This document shows positions 17,128-24,679 of a DNA stretch of 64,000 bases, one piece after another; position 1 is the stretch's first letter, and every line of letters starts with the position of its first letter. The translations under genes were made by a program, and so were the position numbers. Location of the stretch: contig OZ253504.1 of the NCBI GenBank assembly GCA_965262235.1, positions 1,860,001 through 1,924,000 on the forward strand, written 5' to 3'. Under the pieces are notes generated by a model, which saw only the letters and a program-made list of their open reading frames with translations, did no database searches and was not told the DNA's origin. Source of the DNA: CATQGW01 sp965262235. Lineage in GTDB: Bacteria; Chloroflexota; Dehalococcoidia; Bin125.

Positions 17128-20100
17128 TCAGTTGCAATACGGCAAGCTGAGCAGGTCCAGATCGTGTTCCGGGACCGATTCGAACTCTGCGGGAACACAG
17201 CCCGTGAGCTGGTTGCCCGAAAGTTGCAGTACCTGCAAGCGAGTGAGCATCGCGAGGTCGGGTGGAATAGGTCCGCTGAGTTGGTTGTTCGCCAAGTGCA
17301 GCCGGTACAGATATTTTATCCTGCCGAACTCTGGAGGAATCGAGCCGCTGAGCGCATTGTCGCTCAGGTTCAATCGTCCCAGGGAGCGTGCATCCGCCAG
17401 CTCCGGGGGGATGGGACCGCTGAGCTTGTTGCCGTTCAGCTCAAGGATGGAGAGCTCGGGAATGTCACTGAGTTCAGGCGGGATCGAACCACTCAGACGA
17501 TTGTTCGCGAGAGCTAGAAACCGCAGGTGTGGAAGCGTGGCCAGCTCGGTCGGGATCGTTCCAGTCAGCGCGTTGCCGCTGAGGTTCAGGTGATTCAGTC
17601 GGACGAGGCTTCTCAGCTCGGCGGGTATCGTTCCTGTCAGTTCATTCCCATTCAGGGCGAGGGCGGTCAGGTTCTTGAGATTGCTCAGTTCGGTTGGGAT
17701 CGGCCCGCTCAACCGGTTGTCCGAGAGTCCCAACCAGACCAGCTCAACAAGATTGCCGAGCTCCGGTGGAATCCTTCCGCTCAGTTGATTCCCGCGCAAG
17801 TCGAGCGACCACTTGAGCTCGGGCAGGTCGCCCAACCATGCCGGGATCGGTCCGCTTAACCGGTTGCTGCTCAGATTGAGCGAGCCTAGCTTGGTCAATC
17901 TCGCCAGCTCGTCGGGGATCGATCCGCTCAAGTCGTTCCCGGAGAGCGTCAGCGATTGCAGGTTCGAAAGGTTGGCCAGAGCGGCCGGAATCGGCCCGCT
18001 GAGCGCGTTGCCCGAGAGGGTCAGTTGTTCCAACGCGACCAGGCGGCCCAGCTCTTCGGGAATGGCTCCAGTGAGCTGGTTTCCGCCCAGGCCGAGGTCG
18101 TTGAGGTTGACGAGGTCGCCCAGCTCGGGCGGAATCGGTCCGCTCAGTTTGTTGGAGTAGATTCGCAGCGCCACCAGATCCAAGAGCCCACCCCACTCCG
18201 GCGAGATCTGACCCTCGAATTGGTTAGCGGACAGGTCGACCCATCGCAGTTCTTTGAACTGAGCCAAATCCGGCACCGGACCGGACAGCTCGTTCCTCCA
18301 TAAATTCAGAGCGCCGAGTTTGGCGAGCCGACCGAAGTTGGGCGGGAGCGGCCCGCTGAGTTCATTGCGGGAGAGGTCCAGCCGTTGCAAATTCAACAGC
18401 TGCGTCAGCTCTGGGGGAATAGAGCCCGACAGTTGGTTTTCTCCGAGGCTCAGCCTCTCGAGTTGCCGCAATCGGCCAAGTTCCGGCGGAATCGAACCAC
18501 TCAGTTGGTTATGGCCAAGATCGATCCGCACGAGGTTCGCGAGCTCGCCGAGTTGGGCCGGGATCTCGCCGCTGAGTTGGTTGAAGTTCAGATCCAGTTG
18601 TTCCAGATTGACTAACTGGCCCAGTTCAACCGGGATGGAGCCCTGCAGTTTATTCTCTTTGAGCGCCAGAACTCGCAGCTCGGTGAGCTGTGCCAGCTCG
18701 GCAGGAATGTACCCCTTGAGGCGCGAAGAAAACAAGCTCAGCTCCGTCACGCGACCATCGCCGTTCGTCGTGACGCCTCTCCATTGGCTTGTCGGCCGAT
18801 TGGGATCTACCCAGTCGATTCCCGGCGGATGGTCGCTGCGGATCAACGCCTCATAGACCAGGGCCAGGATTTCCCTGTCCGCTTGAGCTCCGGCCGCGTG
18901 CAAGTTCTCGCATATTGGCAATCCGAGTTCGGCTAGGTCATTGTCTACCACTTGCGGCAAGACATGGTCGATGCAGCCGGTGAAGTCGTTGTCGCTCAGG
19001 TAGACCCGGCGCAACCAGGGAATGTCGGACAACTCGCGCGGTATCTGGTTACCCAGGTGATTGTGCGAGAGGTACAAATCCATGAGTGCGGGGAGCCCGC
19101 CCAGCTCGGCGGGGATGGTCCCAGTCAATGCGTTGTTCGAGAGATTCAGCAACAGGAGACGAGGGAGGTTGCCCAGCGCTGCAGGAATCGAGCCCGACAG
19201 CAGATTGCGTTCGAGATGAAGCTTCCACAGGCTGCCGAGCTGGCCCAGGCTGCCTGGAATCGGTCCACTCAGTTGGTTGCGGTCAAGGCGGAGCTCTCTC
19301 AGGCTGCCGAGGTTCCCCAGGTTGTCCGGTATCGGCCCGCTCAATTGGTTGTTCAAGAGCCAGAGGTAGGTCAGACGGCCGAGATTGCCCAGCTCAGGCG
19401 GTATCGGACCGCTGAGCCGGTTGTTCACCAGGTTGAGTGATTCCAGGCCTGACAGACCGCCCCACTCGGCCGGAATGGTTCCGCTCAGCTCGTTGCCCCC
19501 AAGGTCGATGCTCCCGAGCTGGGTCAAGCCTCCCATTGATGCCGGCAGCGGCCCGCTGACGCGGTTGCCGGACAGGCTGAGCGTGCGCAGGCTGGTGAGA
19601 CCACCCAACGATGCCGGCAGCGGCCCGCTGATGCGGTTGCGGGACAGGTTGAGCGTGCGCAGGCTGGTGAGACCACCCAACGATGCCGGCAGCGGCCCGC
19701 TGATGCGGTTGCGGGACAGGTTGAGCGTGTGCAGGCTAGTGAGGTCACCCAGCGATGATGGCAGCGGCCCGCTCAACTGGTTGTCATCGATCCGAAGGAC
19801 CTCAAGGCTCCGAAGCCCGCCCCACGCTTCCGGAATCGGCCCGGTCAGCATGTTGCCGTCGAGCAAGAGGGAGCGTAGGTCGGCCATCGCGCCCAGCTCG
19901 GCAGGCAGCGGCCCGTCCAGCTTGTTGTACCAGAGGTCGAGCAGCCGGAGGTTGCGCAACCTGCCGAGCTCGGGCGGGATCGACCCGCTCAACTGGTTCA
20001 GGCCCAGCCTGAGCGTTTCCAGCTTGACCAGGCGGCCGAGCGCGGCGGGGATCGGTCCGATCAACTCGTTGCAGGAGAGGTCCAACTCACGCAGGTTCGT

Positions 20101-20895
20101 AAGCTCGCCAAGCTCGGAGGGAATCTCACCGCGCAGCGAGCCTGCGCAATTGGGGCCGTCTGAATCGGCGCCGCGGAGCGGCCCCCCGCTCAGATCCAAC
20201 CGTTCCAACTTGGTGAGCTTGGCCAGGATGGGCGGGATCGGACCGGACAGACCGGTTCCGCTGACTTCCAGCCTGATCACGCGCCCATCGGCATCGGTCG
20301 TGACGCCGAACCACTCGTCGAGCGGCGCGTCGGAAGCCCACGTTGTGTTGTTGTACCAACTGTCGCCCCACTTCAGCGCGAAGAACGCGACCAGCACCGC
20401 GCGGTCAGAATCCGCCGTGCCCACGAATGCCGTGGCGACGCGCAGGGACGAACTGGTCAGCCAGCGTCCTGCCCGGGCGTTGGCGGGGGCGAATCGCAGT
20501 CGTGGCAGCGAACGTTTACTCCAAGTCCCACCGATGTCTCGCTCTTGGATTGCGAACTCTATGTCCCCGCTGGTGCGTAGCCGCGCGGCGATCCGCAGCT
20601 CTCTCGCGCCGGATCCTACGGGCAGGGGCGTGCTCACCAACCATCGCCCCACCCGAGGCTGGGCCGGTAGGAATCTGCCGCGGGGAAACTGACGATCGCC
20701 CCAGACTCCGTCACCTGGTCCCAGCTGAAGCGCGAACTCTGTGCGCCCATCGTCGAGCGGGCGAACGGCGATCCGAACCGAAGCTTCGTCGTCGGCGCGC
20801 TCGGGTCCGTCTGCGCGGGCTCCGGCGATCATGATCAAGCTGGCGCAAGCGAGCAGTATGGCAGCAGGTAGCAGCGCCGCGCACCGTCCAGCCAT
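17128..20895 (-). CDS. exported plant-type leucine-rich-repeat protein, two modules
   Basis: 1255 residues from the ATG at 20895, preceded by GGGGGG six bases away; the longer start at 20949 would put polar sequence before the signal peptide (CAALLPAAILLACASLIMIA). Residues about 35-150 hold two copies of a beta-rich module (EFALQ..., WGDRQFPRGRFLPAQ, GRWLVSTPL). Two complete LRR modules follow, about 155-660 and 668-1255. Each begins with a W.GVTT.. DGRV cap, carries many LxxLxLxxNxLSGxIPxELG repeats of 24 residues, and ends with a TGC...LP(Y/I)C cap. The repeats are of the plant-type class, giving a secreted solenoid for protein or glycan recognition. No C-terminal membrane anchor is visible. 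The ligand is unknown. An internal run of 72-bp DNA repeats shows recent expansion. Confidence 0.9.
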   Translation of the reverse strand: MAGRCAALLPAAILLACASLIMIAGARADGPERADDEASVRIAVRPLDDGRTEFALQLGPGDGVWGDRQFPRGRFLPAQPRVGRWLVSTPLPVGSGARELRIAARLRTSGDIEFAIQERDIGGTWSKRSLPRLRFAPANARAGRWLTSSSLRVATAFVGTADSDRAVLVAFFALKWGDSWYNNTTWASDAPLDEWFGVTTDADGRVIRLEVSGTGLSGPIPPILAKLTKLERLDLSGGPLRGADSDGPNCAGSLRGEIPSELGELTNLRELDLSCNELIGPIPAALGRLVKLETLRLGLNQLSGSIPPELGRLRNLRLLDLWYNKLDGPLPAELGAMADLRSLLLDGNMLTGPIPEAWGGLRSLEVLRIDDNQLSGPLPSSLGDLTSLHTLNLSRNRISGPLPASLGGLTSLRTLNLSRNRISGPLPASLGGLTSLRTLSLSGNRVSGPLPASMGGLTQLGSIDLGGNELSGTIPAEWGGLSGLESLNLVNNRLSGPIPPELGNLGRLTYLWLLNNQLSGPIPDNLGNLGSLRELRLDRNQLSGPIPGSLGQLGSLWKLHLERNLLSGSIPAALGNLPRLLLLNLSNNALTGTIPAELGGLPALMDLYLSHNHLGNQIPRELSDIPWLRRVYLSDNDFTGCIDHVLPQVVDNDLAELGLPICENLHAAGAQADREILALVYEALIRSDHPPGIDWVDPNRPTSQWRGVTTNGDGRVTELSLFSSRLKGYIPAELAQLTELRVLALKENKLQGSIPVELGQLVNLEQLDLNFNQLSGEIPAQLGELANLVRIDLGHNQLSGSIPPELGRLRQLERLSLGENQLSGSIPPELTQLLNLQRLDLSRNELSGPLPPNFGRLAKLGALNLWRNELSGPVPDLAQFKELRWVDLSANQFEGQISPEWGGLLDLVALRIYSNKLSGPIPPELGDLVNLNDLGLGGNQLTGAIPEELGRLVALEQLTLSGNALSGPIPAALANLSNLQSLTLSGNDLSGSIPDELARLTKLGSLNLSSNRLSGPIPAWLGDLPELKWSLDLRGNQLSGRIPPELGNLVELVWLGLSDNRLSGPIPTELSNLKNLTALALNGNELTGTIPAELRSLVRLNHLNLSGNALTGTIPTELATLPHLRFLALANNRLSGSIPPELSDIPELSILELNGNKLSGPIPPELADARSLGRLNLSDNALSGSIPPEFGRIKYLYRLHLANNQLSGPIPPDLAMLTRLQVLQLSGNQLTGCVPAEFESVPEHDLDLLSLPYCN
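19538..19753. repeat. three 72-bp tandem repeats inside the LRR gene
   Basis: Units 19538-19609, 19610-19681 and 19682-19753 each encode three quarters-turn-aligned LRR residues sets of exactly one 24-residue repeat. Units 1 and 2 differ at three bases; unit 3 differs slightly more at its end. The other repeats in the gene are far more diverged, so these three arose recently, probably by unequal crossing-over or slippage. Confidence 0.85.
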
Positions 20896-21349
20896 TGGTC
20901 GCCCCCCGTGTCCGGCCCGCGAGTTCGATCCTAGCGAGACACGGTTCAAACGTGGCCACAGGCGTTCCGGAGGGGGAGTGGGTGGACAGCGTTTCGTACT
21001 CCGTCGCTGTGCCGGTCGCCCACTCCAATGAGGCGGCCGGTGCGTACCAACGGAACTTCAGCAGAGTCAAGGTATTCAATTGCGCCCATGCCACCTCCCG
21101 ACCGCCTATCCGATCGGCCGCGTTGCCTCGACAACGGCGCAACCGATTGCCGGTCGTCACGCGCGCGTCGATCGTTCCAGCGGAAACGTCTGCTGGAAGC
21201 TTCTTGACTTTGCCCAGTTTGATGGGCCCTGCCGTGCTCTCGGCACCAGATGCAGTCGTTGTCTCGTGATACAGCAGAGCGTTCCGCATGACCGGCGCCA
21301 TGCTGGTCGCAGGAGGATTGGCCTTGGCCACCTCAGCGCGAGGCGCTAG
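20896..21349. other. intergenic stretch between LRR gene and IS element
   Basis: 454 bp. Minus-strand frames across it have no start with a ribosome site and no family pattern. It presumably carries the promoter of the leftward LRR gene. 21201-21228 resembles 9751-9778 (CTTGA..., GCCCAGTTTG, GGCC). CTAG at 21346-21349 is the left target copy of the IS element. Confidence 0.5.
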
Positions 21350-22536
21350 GAACGCTCTGAACAAGGCAGGGATGTGGGCTGGTTACGATCGGGGCAGCGA
21401 CCGCCGAAGGGAGCGCCTCGATGCAGGAACCGACGTTTGGCAGCCTGGAGTTTGCGCACAAGAAGCGGAAGACCCGGCGTGAGCGGTTCCTGGAGCGGCT
21501 CGAGTCGCTGGTGCCCTGGGCCGCGTTGGAGGCGCGCGTCGAACCGGTCTATCCCAAGCCGGGGCGCGGACGGCGGCCCTACCGCCTGGCCGTGATGCTG
21601 CGCGTTCACTGCGTGCAGCTCTGCTACAACCTCAGCGACCCGGCGCTCGAGGACTTGCTCTACGAGGCCGAGTCGGTACGCCGCTTCTGCGGACTGAACC
21701 TCAGTGGGCCGATCCCTGACGAGTCGACGATCCTGCACTTTCGTCATCTCTTGGAGCGGCATCAGCTGGGCGAGGCGCTGCTGCAGACGATCAACGCGCA
21801 CCTGGCAGGCCAGGGTCTGCGGCTGCAGGCCGGCACGATCGTGGACGCGAGCATCATCGCGGCGCCGTCCTCGACCAAGAACCAGCGTCGCCAGCGCGAC
21901 CCGGAGATGCATCAGACCAAGAAGGGCAACCAGTGGCACTTCGGGATGAAGCTGCATATCGGGGTGGACGCGGACCTGGGCCTGACCCACAGCCTGAGCA
22001 CGACCGCGGCGAACAGCGCCGATGTGACCGAGGCGCATCGGCTCTTGCACGGCGGCGAACGAGCGGCCTGGGGCGACGCCGGCTACCAGGGCGCGGAGCG
22101 GCGTCCCGAACTGGCCGACTCGGCGGTCGAGTGGCGGGTCGCGATGCGTCCCGGCCGCAGGCGCATGCTGCCGCCGGACAGCCCACTCGCCCAGCGCGAG
22201 CGTGAGCGGGCTTCGCTGCGGGCCAAGGTCGAGCATCCCTTCCTCTACATCAAACGGCGCTTCGGCTACGACAAAGTGCGCTATCGCGGCCTGGCCAAGA
22301 ATCACCAGCGGCTGGCGCTGTTGCTCGGCTTCGCCAATCTGTTGATCGCCGAGTCGCAACTGGCCTGAACCGGGGCGGACTGCGCCCCTCGCCCGGCTCG
22401 GCCCCACACATGCGGCCAACCGGACCCTCAGCACCGCCCCAACCCATCGCCCCGCTCGCCCACTCACCGCAGTGACCCAACCGCCCGCGCCCAGTCAGCA
22501 CGAAGTCCGCTCAATCGCCTCTTGTTCAGAGCGTTC
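21350..22536 (+). mobile_element. intact IS5-family insertion sequence, 1187 bp
   Basis: Perfect 16-bp terminal inverted repeats GAACGCTCTGAACAAG occur at 21350-21365 and, inverted, at 22521-22536. Both ends are flanked by CTAG (21346-21349 and 22537-22540), a 4-bp target duplication of the YTAR type made by IS5-group elements. One transposase gene fills most of the element. A decayed relative with a recognisable right end lies at about 24078-24635. Confidence 0.92.
21421..22368 (+). CDS. IS5-family transposase
   Basis: 315 residues, normal length. The DDE core is visible: first aspartate in GTIVDASIIAAP, second in AWGDAGYQG, and the glutamate in EHPFLYIKRRFGYDKVRYRG with the usual downstream arginine and lysine. 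The N-terminal half has LCYNLSDPALEDLLYEAES and DESTILHFRHLLE, standard for the family. The gene is uninterrupted, begins with ATG after AAGGGAG, and lies entirely between the two terminal repeats, so the element may still be active. Confidence 0.93.
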   Translation: MQEPTFGSLEFAHKKRKTRRERFLERLESLVPWAALEARVEPVYPKPGRGRRPYRLAVMLRVHCVQLCYNLSDPALEDLLYEAESVRRFCGLNLSGPIPDESTILHFRHLLERHQLGEALLQTINAHLAGQGLRLQAGTIVDASIIAAPSSTKNQRRQRDPEMHQTKKGNQWHFGMKLHIGVDADLGLTHSLSTTAANSADVTEAHRLLHGGERAAWGDAGYQGAERRPELADSAVEWRVAMRPGRRRMLPPDSPLAQRERERASLRAKVEHPFLYIKRRFGYDKVRYRGLAKNHQRLALLLGFANLLIAESQLA

Positions 22537-23043
22537 CTAGCGGCTGGGCGGGTCGACGACGATATCGGTGGTGACGATCACGCCCTCTGAGTCGCGGACT
22601 GGCACAGATCGAGTGATCATCCAGACATCACCGCCGCCCGCGTCAAAGTAGGGGTCCGTCCACCCGCCCGCGTTCGCGGCGAGCGGGGCTGTGAACTATT
22701 CCTGCGCCTCGATGTCGTAGGAGGGAGTTGCGAGGTCTGTCGTGGCATAGCCGTCAGTTGTCCGATACACGTAGGGGCTCGTGATTACCGCGCCGGATCG
22801 GTCTAGCAGTACGGCCGCGCTGCCGACGAATGACGGATGGCCCTGCAGGTAAGACCGCAGGCGTTCCGTGTATCCGGCTGCATCCGCGCGTGGGTCGGCG
22901 GTCAAATCCGCGGCCAGGTGATCGAGGGCAGTGACCACGGCGGTCTGCTACGCCTCTTCGTCAGAGGTGCTGTCGCTACAGCCCTGAGCACTTGCGAGGG
23001 CGAACACGGTGAGAAACAGGGCGACCAGCGCGCGCGTCCGCAT
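22537..23043 (-). pseudogene. Cache-domain lipoprotein, interrupted by two in-frame TAG codons
   Basis: From the ATG at 23043 one frame of 168 codons gives a lipoprotein signal (MRTRALVALFLTVFALASAQ then GC, cysteine 22), a helix HLAADLTADPRADAAGYTER, then a Cache-type sensor core (AAVLLDRSGAVITSPYVYRT, NAGGWTDPYFDAGGGDVWM, VPVRDSEGVIVTTDIVVD). TAG codons interrupt it at 22948-22950 and 22696-22698; the second stands where a tryptophan is usual (one G to A change from TGG). The terminal TAG at 22537-22539 lies in the CTAG target of the IS. The frame is otherwise intact, so the decay is recent or the stops are read through. The likely role was ligand sensing at the outer face of the membrane. 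Confidence 0.65.
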
Positions 23044-23412
23044 CCTCCTTCCGCTCATGAATCTGTCCTGTTTCGACACCTTGTCATGGACGCTTCCATG
23101 CGTGTATGGCGACCGGGAGACCCGTTCGCGGGGACCATGGACGCTGAGGAGGCTCAGCGTTGACGTGGCCGTGAAGACGTGAGACCAAGAGCCTCCAGAC
23201 TTCGTGTCCAGTCGAGACCGCTACGAGCGACAGCACCCGTGGGCTCTGTTCGCAGAGCCGATGGTCCAGTGGATTCGTCGGCGATCTTCTCCGTGCTCTT
23301 ACACACAGCGGGATCGTCGTCTGGCCCCTCACTACAGCAGGGCCACACCTGTCGCTACAACCCGGGGATAGGACGGTTTGGACGGGTCGTGTTTCGGGCG
23401 TTGGCAGAGAAC
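23044..23412. other. intergenic stretch, nothing recognised
   Basis: 369 bp between the Cache pseudogene and the antitoxin-like frame. Short frames on both strands lack starts with ribosome sites and any family pattern. Confidence 0.5.
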
Positions 23413-23616
23413 ATGACCACTTCTGCAGACGCTGAGCGCTGCTTTCCAGGCACGTGGCTTCAGAGCCGCGGCGCTCGGGAGCCTCGCGCCTCTTGGAGAG
23501 ACTTGGCCCGTCAATCTCCAGAGAAGCGGGAGCGAGTGCTGCGAGACGTCGCCGTGGCAGTCGATCCGTCAGAGACGCACGCCTGGGACGAGCTGCTCAG
23601 CGATGAGATCGAATAG
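23413..23616 (+). CDS. antitoxin-like small protein (possibly decayed)
   Basis: 67 codons from the ATG at 23413. The C-terminal part ARQSPEKRERVLRDVAVAVD leads to a short acidic end, WDELLSDEIE, the tail that type II antitoxins of MazE/PemI-like pairs use to cover the toxin. It ends 14 bp before the start of a PemK-type toxin frame at 23631, the usual antitoxin-toxin order. The N-terminal DNA-binding half is not recognisable, so it may be damaged like its partner. Confidence 0.4.
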   Translation: MTTSADAERCFPGTWLQSRGAREPRASWRDLARQSPEKRERVLRDVAVAVDPSETHAWDELLSDEIE

Positions 23617-23630
23617 GCGGCGGAGTTCCC

Positions 23631-24054
23631 TTGACCGACGAGACTCCGAAGCGGGGCGAAGTATGGCGTGTGCGGCGATCGCGTGCCGTCGGGGCCGTAC
23701 TACAGCGCGTCGCCGAGACCCCGTCGTGATTTCACCCACCTTCGATTCGCTTCCGGTTCGGATCGTCGTTCCTCTAACGTCCTGGCGGGACGAGTTCGCG
23801 GAGCGCTTCAACAAGTTCCGGATTCCGGTGACCGACCGCAACGGGCTCGCGTCGACTCGGCTGCCGAGTTCTTGCAGGTTCGAAGTGTGTCGACAGCGCG
23901 ACTCATGCGGCGGGTCGGCGCGCACGAGACAGACGAAATGGAGGGGATAGTGGCGGGAATCGTGATCGCGGGCGACTACCGACCCGGACGAGCCGAAGCC
24001 TGCGCCCGGGGTTTGCAACCGGCACTTGCGGCCGGCGACGTTAGCCGAAGCTAA
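23631..24054 (+). pseudogene. PemK/MazF-type toxin, frameshifted
   Basis: Three pieces in three frames rebuild a PemK-like endoribonuclease. From the TTG at 23631 comes TDETPKRGEVWRVR (the family's KRGEVWW start). From about 23722 comes DPVVISPTFDSLPVRIVVPL then TSWRDEFAERFNKFRIPV and DRNGLA. From about 23850 comes VDSAAEFLQVRSVSTARLMR, RVGAHETDEMEGIVAGIVIA, matching the family's GL..DSAA...Q+RSVS..R...R+G end. Two frameshifts prevent a single product. It follows an antitoxin-like frame. Confidence 0.6.
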
Positions 24055-24077
24055 GGATGGCTGTTGTCGTCATGGCT

Positions 24078-24136
24078 GGTAGGCCTACGGCGACTGTAGT
24101 GCGAACTTTCCGGTGGGACGTTGGTCTGTAGGCTCG
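24078..24136. repeat. 59-bp diverged repeat, copy B
   Basis: Partner of 9771-9829 (48 of 59 identical). It lies just left of the decayed transposase, perhaps inside the old element. Confidence 0.55.
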
Positions 24137-24181
24137 CCACGGCTGCTCGCCGCGTTCCTGGCCCGCCCCAACGGCTGAGGC

Positions 24182-24477
24182 TTGGCCTTGTCGCTGACCA
24201 ATGAAACGGGGCTGCTCCGCTACGTCCTCAGCGGCCCGGGCAGGGATGACCTGCTCCACGAGGCCGAGTCGGTAAGCCGCTGCTGCGGGCTCAACGTCAG
24301 TGCGCCGGTTCCTGAGGAGTCGACGATCCTGCAATTCCGCCACCTGGTGGAGCGTCATCGACTGGGCGCGCCTCCGTGCGGGCGACGCTCGAGCACCCCT
24401 TCCCGCTCATCGCACGGCGCCTGGCCTCGTTACTGGGCACCGCCAATCTGCTGATCGTTGAGTCGCAAGTGGCCTGA
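24182..24477 (+). pseudogene. decayed IS5-family transposase
   Basis: Two segments of the transposase at 21421 are recognisable. RDDLLHEAESVSRCCGLNVS and PEESTILQFRHLVERHRLG match its residues about 75-120. After a deletion of most of the catalytic domain and a frame change comes RATLEHPFPLIARR then LGTANLLIVESQVA, matching its last residues. The DDE aspartates are lost, so no transposase can be made. Confidence 0.8.
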
Positions 24478-24619
24478 AGCGGGGCGTCATGCGACCGACC
24501 CGCCCAACCAGGCGGGTGTCAACTCCGGAGAGCGCCACCTAACCCGTGTACATCAACTGCGCGAACCACACCACCGTTGGCTCAGCGGCAGCGCAGCAGA
24601 CGATCCGGTCTGTCACCAC

Positions 24620-24639
24620 GTTGTCCAGAGCGTTCCTAG
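24620..24639. mobile_element. right terminal repeat of the decayed IS5 copy
   Basis: 24620-24635 matches the right inverted repeat of the intact element at 14 of 16 positions and is followed by CTAG (24636-24639). It ends 40 bp before the hsdM start, so the old IS end forms the immediate upstream region of the restriction locus. The 202 bp from 24478 to 24679 otherwise contain no gene. Confidence 0.75.
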
Positions 24640-24679
24640 CCCTGGCGTACCGTACGCGCGGACGGAAGTGGGGGACGGC

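Noticed and set aside
19385..20692. 435-codon plus-strand frame through the LRR gene
   Set aside because: Periodic only because it is antisense to 24-residue LRR repeats; S/G/P-rich with no fold of its own.
17128..20895. Regularly spaced repeats that could suggest a CRISPR-like array
   Set aside because: The 72-bp period is the LRR codon period without unique spacers; no Cas genes are present. No CRISPR array seen elsewhere.
22537..23043. Idea that TAG is reassigned to an amino acid in this organism
   Set aside because: Many clearly intact genes in the window end in TAG at the expected length (for example the purF, hsdR and KAP genes), so a general reassignment is excluded; only local readthrough remains possible.
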